From: Oscillospiraceae bacterium
Lineage (GTDB): Bacteria > Bacillota > Clostridia > Oscillospirales > Oscillospiraceae
Direction: 5' to 3'
NCBI GenBank assembly: GCA_022792945.1
Contig: JAAWBZ010000033.1
Span: forward strand, 34,066-98,065
DNA: 64,000 nt
Below are positions 35,188-43,129 of this stretch, piece after piece. The position numbers and the translations under genes are program-made. Position 1 is the first letter of the stretch; each line of letters begins with the position of its first letter. Below the pieces are notes generated by a model. The model saw only the letters and a program-made list of their open reading frames with translations, ran no database searches and was not told the DNA's origin.

Positions 35188-35475
35188 ATGGCTTACACGC
35201 AGGAAGACAAGTCCCTGGAGCTGCCCCACCGGCTGGTGCTGGAGGGCCGCGGGAAGCTCACCATCACCGGCATCACCGAGATCGAGAGCTTCGACGAAAA
35301 CACCATCGTCCTCTACACCACCCGCGGCACCCTGGTGATCCACGGGCGGCAGCTGCACCTGTCCATGCTGTCGGTGGACGGCGGGCAGGCCAACGTGGAC
35401 GGCACCATCGACTCCATGGTCTATGAGGATGAGAAGCCCGTCTCGGGCAGCTTCCTCTCCCGGCTGTTCGGCTGA
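35188..35475 (+). CDS. yabP: Sporulation protein YabP
   Basis: A 95-residue YabP-family protein, required in Bacillus for spore cortex/coat formation. LPHRLVLEGRGKLTITGITE, IESFDENTIVLYTTRGTLVI and HGRQLHLSMLSVDGGQ define the family. Two in-frame ATGs exist; the second (35188) is preferred because AAGGAG is 7 nt upstream, against 1 nt for 35182. The stop overlaps the yabQ ATG by one base. It heads the conserved yabP-yabQ-divIC-yabR cluster. Confidence 0.9.
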   Translation: MAYTQEDKSLELPHRLVLEGRGKLTITGITEIESFDENTIVLYTTRGTLVIHGRQLHLSMLSVDGGQANVDGTIDSMVYEDEKPVSGSFLSRLFG

Positions 35476-36149
35476 TGGAGCAGCCTGTATCGCTTCACGC
35501 GGCGCAGTTTCTGCTGGCCTGCGGCCTGGGGGCGGCGCTGGGACTGTTCTACGACCTCCTGCGTGCCCTGCGCCGCCGCCGGCCCCGGCTCACCCGGGGG
35601 CTGGACGCGCTGTACTGCGCCGTGCTGCTGCCGGCGCTGCTGCTCTTCGCCCTCTACGCCGGGCGCGGGCAGTTCCGCCTGTTCTTCTATCCCGCCCTCG
35701 CCCTGGGCGCGGCCGGCTATTTTCTGACCCTCAGCCGGGGAGTTTTACGGTCGCTGGACCGTTTTTATCGTGTGATACACGGCGTATTCCGGGCGCTGAC
35801 CGCCCCCGCCCGGTTTTTTTCCAAAAAAACCGCAATTCTTGCAAAAAAAATCTTTTCATTCGCGGCGAAATGGGTTAAAATGGTGGTAATACGGACACGC
35901 TCTGCCCACATGCGCCGCAGTGACCCAGGAGGAGATCAGCATGAAGTTCAAAAAATCATCGTTGTGGATCAAGCTGGTGATCCTGGTTCTGGTGGTGTAC
36001 GCTACCGTTACCCTGGTCTCGCTGCAGTCGCAGATCTCGACCAAGCGCGCGGAAATGGCGGCTCTGGAGAAGAGCATCGCCGCCGCCGAGCAGGAAAAGC
36101 AGCGCCTGGAGGACGCCATCGCCAACATGGACACCGACGCGGGCGTTGA
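35475..36149 (+). CDS. yabQ: Sporulation protein YabQ with anomalous C-terminal read-on
   Basis: The first ~130 residues are a YabQ membrane protein (LACGLGAALGLFYDLLRALR, DALYCAVLLPALLLFALYAG, GQFRLFFYPALALGAAGYFL). The frame does not stop there but continues to 36149, 209 bp into divIC in another register, giving an unlikely basic tail. The coding end is preceded by homopolymers (T7 near 35815, A7 near 35823, A8 near 35842). A one-base change there would give stops near 35876 or 35890, so a real or sequencing frameshift is plausible. It follows yabP with a one-base overlap. Confidence 0.8.
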   Translation: MEQPVSLHAAQFLLACGLGAALGLFYDLLRALRRRRPRLTRGLDALYCAVLLPALLLFALYAGRGQFRLFFYPALALGAAGYFLTLSRGVLRSLDRFYRVIHGVFRALTAPARFFSKKTAILAKKIFSFAAKWVKMVVIRTRSAHMRRSDPGGDQHEVQKIIVVDQAGDPGSGGVRYRYPGLAAVADLDQARGNGGSGEEHRRRRAGKAAPGGRHRQHGHRRGR

Positions 36150-36219
36150 GGAAATCGCGCGCAGCAAGCTGGGCCTGGTCTCGCCGGGCGAGATCATTTT
36201 CCAGGATGTGGGCAGATAA
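35941..36219 (+). CDS. divIC: Septum formation initiator (DivIC/FtsB-like)
   Basis: A 92-residue bitopic division protein: one membrane helix (LWIKLVILVLVVYATVTLVS), then a coiled coil (ISTKRAEMAALEKSIAAAEQ, EKQRLEDAI) and the short C-terminal segment EEIARSKLGLVSPGEIIF typical of DivIC/FtsB. It acts with FtsL and DivIB/FtsQ at the septum. The ATG at 35941 has AGGAGG 8 nt upstream. It lies within the read-on part of yabQ. Confidence 0.9.
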   Translation: MKFKKSSLWIKLVILVLVVYATVTLVSLQSQISTKRAEMAALEKSIAAAEQEKQRLEDAIANMDTDAGVEEIARSKLGLVSPGEIIFQDVGR

Positions 36220-36243
36220 CGTGTCTCTCGGCTGGGAGGCCAT

Positions 36244-36735
36244 ATGGACAAGGGGGACGTTACACACAACATGGATTTCACAGTAGGTACGATCGTTGAC
36301 GGCAAAGTCAAAAGCATTACAAAATTCGGCGCTTTCATTTCGCTCCCGGACAACCGCACCGGCATGGTACATATCTCCGAGATCGCCCATGCCTACGTCA
36401 GTGACATTCACCAGCATCTGACCGAGGGGCAGGCGGTCAAGGTGATGGTCATTTCGGTGGACCCTGCCGGAAAGATCAACCTCTCCATCAAGCGCACCCA
36501 GGCGCCGGCCAAGCCCGAGCGCGGGCAGCGCGGGCCGGCGGCGGGCCGGAGCAGCCATCCGCCCTTCGAGCGCGGCCGCGGTGCGGCGGACCGTCCCCGC
36601 AGCGACAGCCGCACCGCGGCCCGGGAGCCGCAGTCCTTCGATGATATGCTCAAGCAGTTCATGCAGGACTCCGACAGTAAAATATCGTCTCTCAGGCAGT
36701 ATTCTGACCATAAGAGCAAGGGCAGACGCCGCTGA
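36244..36735 (+). CDS. S1 RNA-binding domain protein (YabR-like)
   Basis: A 163-residue protein: N-terminal S1 domain (VGTIVDGKVKSITKFGAFIS, TGMVHISEIAHAYVSDI, GQAVKVMVISVDPAGKINLS) and an Arg/Gly/Pro-rich tail ending SFDDMLKQFMQDSDSKISS, like Bacillus YabR. It probably binds RNA or ribosomes. GGGAGG precedes the ATG. It is the last gene of the yabP cluster, followed by the terminator at 36879. Confidence 0.88.
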   Translation: MDKGDVTHNMDFTVGTIVDGKVKSITKFGAFISLPDNRTGMVHISEIAHAYVSDIHQHLTEGQAVKVMVISVDPAGKINLSIKRTQAPAKPERGQRGPAAGRSSHPPFERGRGAADRPRSDSRTAAREPQSFDDMLKQFMQDSDSKISSLRQYSDHKSKGRRR

Positions 36736-36878
36736 ACCGGCTCTGCCGGCGGTATAGACGGGATACAGCGGGTGTTCCGTGCGCCGGCCAGCGGCGCGCA
36801 GGAGCTGTCCGGCGGCGCAGATGCCGCGGGGTGGTTCTGCCTCGCCCTTGGCGGGCGGAGGCCGTGAAATCTGCGGGG

Positions 36879-36915
36879 CGCCCCTTCCGACGGCACGCGA
36901 AGGGGCGTTCTTTTC
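36879..36915 (+). terminator. Intrinsic terminator after the S1 protein
   Basis: 9-bp stem CGCCCCTTC / GAAGGGGCG with an 11-nt loop, then TTCTTTT. It is only 19 nt before the SDR start codon, so it could also act as an attenuator of the SDR gene. Confidence 0.75.
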
Positions 36916-36933
36916 CAGCAAGGAGGTCCCCTT

Positions 36934-37629
36934 ATGCACGTCCTCGTCACCGGCGGAAGCCGGGGAATCGGCGCGGCCATCGTCCGCGCCTTCGCCGCCC
37001 GGGGCGACCGGGTCACGTTTCTCTATCATGAGCGGCACGATGCCGCCCAATCCGTGGCCGCCGAGACCGGGGCGCTGGCCCTTCAGGCGGACGTGGCCAG
37101 CCTGGCGGCTGTGGAGGCCGCTTTTCGGGCCGCGCCGCCGGCGGATGTGCTCGTCAACTGCGCCGGCATCGCCCACCAGGGGCTGATCTCCCAGATCACT
37201 CCCACGGAATGGGACAGGCTGTTCGCCGTCAACGTCAAGGGCATCTATCACTGCGTCAACGCCGCTCTCCCGGCCATGCTGGCCCGGCAAGCGGGGAGCA
37301 TTGTCAATATCGCCTCCATGTGGGGGCAGGTGGGAGCCTCGTGCGAGGTCTGCTATTCGGCTGCCAAGGGGGCGGTGATCGCCATGACCAAGGCTCTGGC
37401 CAAGGAGCTGGGCCCCTCGGGCATCCGGGTCAACTGTGTGGCCCCCGGGGTCATTGAGACGGACATGGTGCGGAATGTCCCCCGGGAGATCCTGGACGCC
37501 CTGGCGGAGGAGGCCCCCCTGGGCCGCAACGGCCGGCCTGAGGAGGTGGCCCAGGCGGTCCTGGCCCTGGCGGACGCGCCCTTTGTCACCGGGCAGGTGC
37601 TGGGGGTCAGCGGCGGCTTCGTGATTTGA
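36934..37629 (+). CDS. SDR family oxidoreductase (FabG-like)
   Basis: A 231-residue short-chain dehydrogenase/reductase: NADP-binding TGGSRGIG (residues 6-13), NCAG, and the catalytic Ser...Tyr-x3-Lys in CYSAAKGAV. The end GQVLGVSGG resembles FabG (3-oxoacyl-ACP reductase), but SDR substrates cannot be told from sequence. AAGGAGG precedes the ATG. A flavodoxin-like gene follows after 25 nt, so the two may be cotranscribed. Confidence 0.88.
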   Translation: MHVLVTGGSRGIGAAIVRAFAARGDRVTFLYHERHDAAQSVAAETGALALQADVASLAAVEAAFRAAPPADVLVNCAGIAHQGLISQITPTEWDRLFAVNVKGIYHCVNAALPAMLARQAGSIVNIASMWGQVGASCEVCYSAAKGAVIAMTKALAKELGPSGIRVNCVAPGVIETDMVRNVPREILDALAEEAPLGRNGRPEEVAQAVLALADAPFVTGQVLGVSGGFVI

Positions 37630-37654
37630 TGCAATATTTGGAGGTTGATGGGAC

Positions 37655-38197
37655 ATGACAGCCATCGTTTACTGCTCCAAAACCGGCCACACGGCCCAGT
37701 ATGCCAGGCTGCTGGCCCAGCGGCTGGACCTGCCGGCCTATGCGCTCTCCGGTGCCGCGGCGGCGGTGCCGCGGGGGGCGGAGGTGGTGTTTCTTACCTG
37801 GCTGCGGGCGGGCGCGCCCTGCGCGTGGCGGCAGGCGGCCAAGCGGTGGCGGGTGGCCGCGCTGGGGGTCGTGGGCATGGCGGAGAACGGCGCGTCGCAG
37901 CTGCCGGAGGTGGCCCGGCGCTGCGCCCTGGACGAAGCGTTTCCGCTGTTCTACCTCCCCGGCGGCTACGAGCGGGACAAGCTGCGCGGCGTCAGCCGGT
38001 GGCTGATGGACCTGGTGGGCCGGCGCATGACCCGGACACTGCTGGCCCAGGACGCCCTGACCGATGCGGATCGGACGGTGCTGGCGCTGTGGAAGGACGG
38101 CGGCAGTCTGGTAGACGTCAAATATCTGGCCCCCCTGGCGGTCTGGTGCCAGCGGGCCCTGGAGGACGCCGGCGGCGCTGCCGCTTCCCGTCCATAA
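37655..38197 (+). CDS. Flavodoxin-like protein
   Basis: A 180-residue flavodoxin-fold protein: AIVYCSKTGHTAQYARLLAQ is the FMN-phosphate loop (SKTGHT), followed by GAEVVFLTWLRAG and VVGMAENGASQLPE. The second half lacks the usual 90s-loop aromatic signature, so FMN binding is likely but not certain. GGAGG lies upstream of the ATG. It probably forms an operon with the SDR gene. Confidence 0.78.
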   Translation: MTAIVYCSKTGHTAQYARLLAQRLDLPAYALSGAAAAVPRGAEVVFLTWLRAGAPCAWRQAAKRWRVAALGVVGMAENGASQLPEVARRCALDEAFPLFYLPGGYERDKLRGVSRWLMDLVGRRMTRTLLAQDALTDADRTVLALWKDGGSLVDVKYLAPLAVWCQRALEDAGGAAASRP

Positions 38198-38206
38198 TGT
38201 GCAAAA

Positions 38207-38251
38207 AGCAGGAGCGTGCGCTGAAAAAGCGCGCCGCTCCTGCTGTTTTTT
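38207..38251 (+). terminator. Terminator of the SDR-flavodoxin unit
   Basis: Stem AGCAGGAGCG...CGCTCCTGCT with inner GCGC/GCGC, then GTTTTTTG; A-rich on the other side, so it may also work for the minus strand. Confidence 0.85.
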
Positions 38252-38473
38252 GTGGTTCCACCTGCTGGGAATCGAGCTGGAACGTCACCCCGCCTGCGCC
38301 GCCGCCGGCTGGATCGTCGTACACGAGGGCGCCGACCAGGCCGCAGGCGTCGTCGGCCCGGACGCCGCCCCGCAGGACCGCGCCGTCCAGGCGGTCTGAC
38401 GCGTTGTCCCAGGCGTTGCCCAGCAGATCACAGAACTCCCGCTGCGCAGCGTTGAGGCGGACGCCGTCGCGGG

Positions 38474-40322
38474 TCACCATCTGTCATCGGTGACGGCGGG
38501 GCGGCTCGCGTAGATCCTCTGGGCCAGCTGCCAGAGGATGGCGCTGTCGTCCGCGGGCATTTCGCTCTGCCAGTCGTAGGAACGGCAGGCCAGCTCCCTA
38601 TAGGCGTCCCACCACTCGCTCATGCTCCCGGCCTCCAGGGGCATATCGGCTCCGCCCAGCAGCCGCTGCATGGCCCGGAAGCGGATGCCCAGCGCCGAAT
38701 CGTCGTCCCACGCCAGACCGTCCAGAGCCCCGGGGTTCGCCAGCAGCTCTGAGAACACCAGCGCCGTGGCCTCCAGCCTGTCGGCCCGCAGCAGCGCCCA
38801 GGCGTCCTCGTCGCCGAAGTCGGTTTCCAGCGCCTCGAAGGCCGCCTCCAGCGCCGGCTTGGCCACCAGCGTCCACTCGCGCGCCGCAGCGCCGGGGAGG
38901 GTCGCCAGCATATGCAGCTCCGTCACGCCGTCCAGGTTGACCAGATATGTGATCCCCTTCATCCACCCGTCGAGCTCCTCCAGTGGGTGGATGCTCATGG
39001 ACATTCCATCCTCATCGACCGCCCGGCCATACAGGTGGAGGTCCCATTCCCAGCCGCCCTCGGGCAGCTCGAAGCTGGCGGTGCTCTCGTTGACCCGGAT
39101 ACTCTCCCCCAGGGCCTCCAGGGCCGCTCCCGCGTCGGGGTCCGCGCCGGTAAAGGTCCACTGCCGCCGCGCCGCGCCGGGGCAGATGGATGGTGTAGGT
39201 CTCCCCGGGCGTCCACACGCGGACGTCCAGCTCCGCAGGGTCGATCTCCGCGCCGCCCACCAGGGCTACCACCCACTCTGCCGCCGTGTAGTCCGCCGGG
39301 ATGGTGAAGGACACGTCCGTCGCGCGCTCCTGGATGCTGGCCTCCAGCGCATCCAGAGCCGCTGCGGCGTCCGCTTCCGCCGCCGGAGCCTCCTCCGTCG
39401 TCTTGGCCCCGGAGAAGGCGCAGCCCGCCGCCGCCAGCACCAGCGCCAGAGCCGCAATGATGGCCCACGCCCTGGGCCTGGTCCACCGGGCAATGGCACG
39501 GATGCGGCTTTTCAGTTGCCGCCGACCGCCGGCCAGGGTGCTTACGGTACCGAATGCCGCCGCGGGCTTCGCGTCCCCGGCCAGCCGCAGCAGCGTCCGT
39601 CCGTAGTCGCCCCGCTTTTCAGCCCCGATGGCGCGGATCACCGCCGCGTCGCAGCACAGCTCGCCGTCCTGCTGGCTCACCGACGCCGCCGCCCACACCA
39701 GCGGATGGAACCACCACACCGCCAGGCACACCGTCCGCAGCAGCGCCCAGATCTGGTCGCCGTGGCGCAGGTGGGTTCTCTCGTGGAGCAAAACGTGCTC
39801 CATAGCCGCCGGGTCCGCCGCCACGGCCTCGGTCACGTAGATGGCGGGCCGCAGGACGCCGAAGAGGCAGGGCGTCGCCGTCCGCGCCGCGTAGACCTTC
39901 ACCGGCCCGTCCTGGAGCAGCCGCCTGGTCTTTCTCAGATTCCGCCAAAAGCGCACGTTGCACAGCGTGAACCACGCCGCCGCCCCCGCAGCCCCAGCCG
40001 CCCAGAGCCGGGGCAGTACCGCTTCCCAGGAAACCGGCCCCACCGGGGCCGGGCTGCCGGGTGCGACCGGCGCGGCGGGCGCACCCATGTCATAGACCGG
40101 CTGCGGCGCGATTACGACCGGAACCGGCGCCGGCGCGGCCACACGGGCCAGATTGGCCGGCGAGACGGCGCTCTGCCCCAGGCTCACCGGCGCCAGCAGC
40201 CGCGCCAGCACCAGCAGCCACATCGCGTAGCGCACCCGTGCACCCATCCGCTCTCCCAGCACGGCCCGCACCAGCAGCACCGCCAGGATCAGCGCCGAGC
40301 TGGTAAAAAACAGCTCCAGCAT
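38474..40322 (-). pseudogene. M56 family (BlaR1/MecR1-type) metallopeptidase, frameshifted
   Basis: Membrane peptidase with four N-terminal helices (LFFTSSALILAVLLVRAVLG), the zinc site LLHERTHLRHGD and CFSGAK-type lipoprotein-like helix ALALVLAAAGCAF, followed by an extracytoplasmic domain. At 39179-39182 a run of four G (three expected) breaks the frame: before it the protein reads ETYTIHLP, and one base off it continues GAARRQWTFTGADPDAGAAL and on to DDRW at 38474. The first frame ends in junk at 39012. A further ~80-codon open stretch after 38480 may be more of the same protein. Start 1 nt after the blaI-type gene. Confidence 0.8.
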
Positions 40323-40323
40323 C

Positions 40324-40698
40324 TCACATACCCGCCCTTTCCAGAATCTCGCGCAGCTCCCGCAGCTCCTCGGGGCTGAGAGTCTGCTCCTCCACCATCG
40401 CGCTCATCATCAGTCCCAGGGAGCCGCCGTAGACCTTCTTCAAAAAGCTCTCACGCGCCTGCCGCGCCGCATCCCGGCGGTCGGCGGCGGGGTAGAACTG
40501 CTTGGCCCGTGCCCCCTCCTCGTGGCGCACCGCGCCCTTCTCCTCCATCCGGGTGAGCATCTTGATGATGGTGTGCTTGCTCCACCCGGTGTCCGCCGCC
40601 AGGGCGTGCACCAGCTCCGTCACAGTCCGCGGCGCGTGGTCCCACAGCAGATTCATCAGCTTCCACTCGCCGTCGGATAAAGAAATGGCCTTGTTCAT
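40324..40698 (-). CDS. BlaI/MecI/CopY family repressor
   Basis: A 124-residue winged-helix repressor: LSDGEWKLMNLLWDHAPRTV, ELVHALAADTGWSKHTIIKM, LTRMEEKGAV, followed by a dimerisation tail. Such repressors are cleaved after signalling from the partner M56 peptidase, which is the next gene (1 nt gap). The ATG at 40698 has GGAGG 8 nt upstream. Two palindromes overlap its promoter, consistent with autoregulation. No beta-lactamase is adjacent, so the regulon is not evident. Confidence 0.92.
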   Translation of the reverse strand: MNKAISLSDGEWKLMNLLWDHAPRTVTELVHALAADTGWSKHTIIKMLTRMEEKGAVRHEEGARAKQFYPAADRRDAARQARESFLKKVYGGSLGLMMSAMVEEQTLSPEELRELREILERAGM

Positions 40699-40713
40699 TA
40701 CCGCCGCCTCCAA

Positions 40714-40765
40714 GGTAGTCGTTTGTCTACCTATATGCTACCACAAAGGTAGACACTTGTCAACC
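40714..40765 (-). promoter_or_regulatory. Promoter of the blaI-M56 operon with paired operators
   Basis: Minus strand: TTGACA (40763-40758), 17-bp spacer, TAGCAT (40740-40735), extended TGG. Palindrome GGTAGTCGTTTGTCTACC (40714-40731) lies over the start region and GGTAGACACTTGTCAACC (40748-40765) over the -35/spacer. The two share GGTAG-AC half-sites, as expected for BlaI-type dimers. Confidence 0.75.
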
Positions 40766-40786
40766 CTTTGGCCGAAAAAACCGCAC

Positions 40787-40815
40787 TTGCGTCCGGACGG
40801 GCGGCGTGGTATACT
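40787..40815 (+). promoter_or_regulatory. Promoter of the alpha/beta hydrolase gene
   Basis: TTGCGT, 17-bp spacer, TATACT with extended TGG; 22 bp from the nearest BlaI-type palindrome, so co-repression is possible. Confidence 0.6.
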
Positions 40816-40837
40816 CGGAAAAAAGGAGCGGATGCAC

Positions 40838-41659
40838 ATGGTGGAGCGGATTTTTGCCACGTCCCGGGGGGACATTCACTACTGGACCAGCGCGCCGCAG
40901 GCCGGGGACCGTGCGGCGCTGGTATTTCTCCCCGGGCTCACGGCCGACCACCGGCTGTTTGACCGGCAGATCGCGTATTTTGGGGCGGAACACCCCCTTC
41001 TGGTCTGGGACGCGCCGGGCCATGGGGCCACGCGGCCCTTCCGGCTGGATTTCACGCTGATGGACAAGGCCCGGTGGCTCCACGCGATTCTGGAGCGCGA
41101 GGGCATGGCCCGCCCTGTGCTCGTCGGACAGTCCATGGGCGGCTATGTGGCCCAGGCGTACCTCCAGCGCTTCCCCGGCGCGGCCCGGGGCTTCGTCGCC
41201 ATCGACTCCGCGCCGCTGCAAAGGCGCTATGTCACCGCCGCTGAGCTGTGGATGCTCCGGCGAATGGAGCCGGTCTACCGCCGGATGCCCTGGGATTGGC
41301 TTCGCCGGTCCGCCGCCCGGGGCTGCGCCGTCTCCCCCTACGGGCGGGCGCTGATGGGAGAGATGCTGCGCGCCTACGACGGCGATCAGGCCGGCTACGC
41401 GGCCTTGGCGGGCCACGGCTACCAGATGCTGGCGGTGGCCATGGAGGCGGACCTCCCCTATGCGATCGACTGTCCGGCCCTCCTGATCTGCGGCCAGCAG
41501 GACCGTGCCGCCTCCACCCGGCGCTACAACCGCGCCTGGAGCTGCACCGCCGGCCTCCCCGTGTTCTGGGTCCCCGACGCCGGCCACAATTCCAACACCG
41601 ATCAGCCCGCCCTGGTCAACGCCGCGATCCGCCGCTTTCTCCGGCGGTCATGTCCATGA
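40838..41659 (+). CDS. Alpha/beta hydrolase
   Basis: A 273-residue alpha/beta-hydrolase-fold enzyme: oxyanion region FLPGLTADHRLFDRQ, nucleophile elbow GQSMGG, acid in GQQDRAA and the catalytic His in PDAGHNSNTDQP. Substrate unknown (esterase/lipase-like). ATGs at 40832 and 40838 are both in frame; 40838 is 9 nt after AAGGAG and preferred. It diverges from the blaI-M56 operon and is followed by the hairpin at 41705. Confidence 0.87.
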   Translation: MVERIFATSRGDIHYWTSAPQAGDRAALVFLPGLTADHRLFDRQIAYFGAEHPLLVWDAPGHGATRPFRLDFTLMDKARWLHAILEREGMARPVLVGQSMGGYVAQAYLQRFPGAARGFVAIDSAPLQRRYVTAAELWMLRRMEPVYRRMPWDWLRRSAARGCAVSPYGRALMGEMLRAYDGDQAGYAALAGHGYQMLAVAMEADLPYAIDCPALLICGQQDRAASTRRYNRAWSCTAGLPVFWVPDAGHNSNTDQPALVNAAIRRFLRRSCP

Positions 41660-41704
41660 CGCAGCCCAGGAAGCGGCGCCAGACCCGTCAAACTATGATT
41701 AAAG

Positions 41705-41747
41705 CCTCCTGAATTTGGCGATAATTTCCAAATACAGGAGGTTTTTT
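41705..41747 (+). terminator. Terminator-like hairpin whose 3' arm is the next gene's ribosome site
   Basis: CCTCCTGAATTTGG pairs with CCAAATACAGGAGG (one mismatch), then T6. The AGGAGG of the right arm is the Shine-Dalgarno of the AAA ATPase gene 8 nt downstream. Confidence 0.7.
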
Positions 41748-41749
41748 CT

Positions 41750-43129
41750 ATGGAAACAGACTTTTTAGCCCTGTGCGGCGGCGATGCCCTGGAATTCGCG
41801 GCCCTACGTCGGCACGCCGATGAGGCGGGGCGCTCCGGCCGGAGCTTTGAGCTGCGCGGCTGCCGGATGCCGCCAGGGTGCGTGCCGGCGGCATCCACCG
41901 TGGGGTTCTGGCGGCACAAGGCGCAGTATTACCTCTATCTGAATCCCGTCGTGGACTACCGCGGACGCGACGGGCGGCTGAGGCGGTTCTTCGCCCGTGG
42001 CTTTCAGCAGTTCTCCAGCTTCGACGCCCTGGCCGCGGCCCTCCAGGCCCTGGCGCACCAGGCCGCGCCCGCGGAGGGGGATCTGCCGCCGCTGCTCCGC
42101 CGCCTCCGGGAGCGCCTGGGAGACGTGGTGCTGGGCCAGGACGCGGCGGTGGAGGCCGTGGCCTTCCGGCTCTACGGGCACATCGGCAAGGACGCGCCCA
42201 AGCGTCCCCTCTCCCTGATCTTCCACGGCCCTACGGGCGTGGGCAAGTCGGAGCTGGGCAAGGGCATCGCCCGGGTGCTGGACGGCCTCTGCGGCGAGGG
42301 GACGTACCAGTTCGTCTGGACCGAGCTGAACACCTTCACCGAGGCCCACTCAGTCTACCGCCTCACCGGCGCGCCTCCCGGCTATGTAGGCTATCAGGAC
42401 GAGCCTGTGTTCGCCGCCGTGCGCCGCAATCCCCAGACCGTGTTCATGTTCGACGAGCTGGAGAAGGCCCACCCGGAGGTGCTCAAGGTGTTCATGTCCA
42501 TCCTGGACGAGGGCCGCTGCACCGCCAACCGGGAGGCCCCCGACGGCGACAGGGAACTGGATTTCCGCCGCTGTATCCTAGTGTTTACTACCAACTGGGA
42601 CCTCACCGGCAGCCACGGCGCCCAGCTGGGCTTCTCCCAGCCCCAGGAGGCGGCGCCGCAGCCGCCCCCCTGTGCCGCCGACACCCCCGCCGCGGCCCTG
42701 GCCTGCCGGCTCTTTGCCGAGGACGAAGCGGCGCGCCGGGCGATGGTCCGCTCCGGCGCGCTGCGGGAGATCGCGGGCCGCTTCAGCGGCTTTGTGGGCT
42801 TCCGGCCCCTGGACCACGCCGCCCGGACGGCCATCACCGCCCGCCAGATCACGGCCCTGGGCCGGGAATACGGCCTGGACATCACCGCCGTGGACCCAGC
42901 GCTCTCCCAGGCGCTGACGCCCCGGGACGCCCTCTCGGTCCGCTCATCGGTGGGCGTGCTGGAGGGGGCGCTGACGCCCCTTTTTCTGGACCAGGGCCGC
43001 CGTCTCCGCGGCATCCCCCTCCGGCTGGAGGGCGGTCCGGCGTCCATGCGGCTTCAGCCCTCACCGGCCTCCGGCTCCTCCCGCGGCGGGACCTCCAGCT
43101 CGGTGATCGTACCGTCCAGCAGGTCATAG
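41750..43129 (+). CDS. Single-domain Clp/HSP100-like AAA+ ATPase
   Basis: A 459-residue protein: ~115-residue N-terminal region of unknown fold, then one AAA_2 domain (ClpA/B D2-like) with Walker A GPTGVGKSELGK, pore-like GYVGYQDEP, Walker B FMFDELEKAHPEVLK, sensor-1 FTTNWD and a C-terminal small domain. There is no first AAA domain, so it is not a normal ClpB/ClpC. It may unfold or remodel a specific partner. Its last 76 bp overlap the convergent lipoprotein gene, and the Ser/Pro-rich tail may be only a consequence of that. Confidence 0.8.
   Translation: METDFLALCGGDALEFAALRRHADEAGRSGRSFELRGCRMPPGCVPAASTVGFWRHKAQYYLYLNPVVDYRGRDGRLRRFFARGFQQFSSFDALAAALQALAHQAAPAEGDLPPLLRRLRERLGDVVLGQDAAVEAVAFRLYGHIGKDAPKRPLSLIFHGPTGVGKSELGKGIARVLDGLCGEGTYQFVWTELNTFTEAHSVYRLTGAPPGYVGYQDEPVFAAVRRNPQTVFMFDELEKAHPEVLKVFMSILDEGRCTANREAPDGDRELDFRRCILVFTTNWDLTGSHGAQLGFSQPQEAAPQPPPCAADTPAAALACRLFAEDEAARRAMVRSGALREIAGRFSGFVGFRPLDHAARTAITARQITALGREYGLDITAVDPALSQALTPRDALSVRSSVGVLEGALTPLFLDQGRRLRGIPLRLEGGPASMRLQPSPASGSSRGGTSSSVIVPSSRS

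Noticed and set aside
38118..38480. 120-codon minus-strand ORF after the M56 gene
   Set aside because: Its 3' third runs through the terminator at 38207 and antisense to the flavodoxin gene, and it has no ribosome site. The first ~80 codons may belong to the broken M56 gene.
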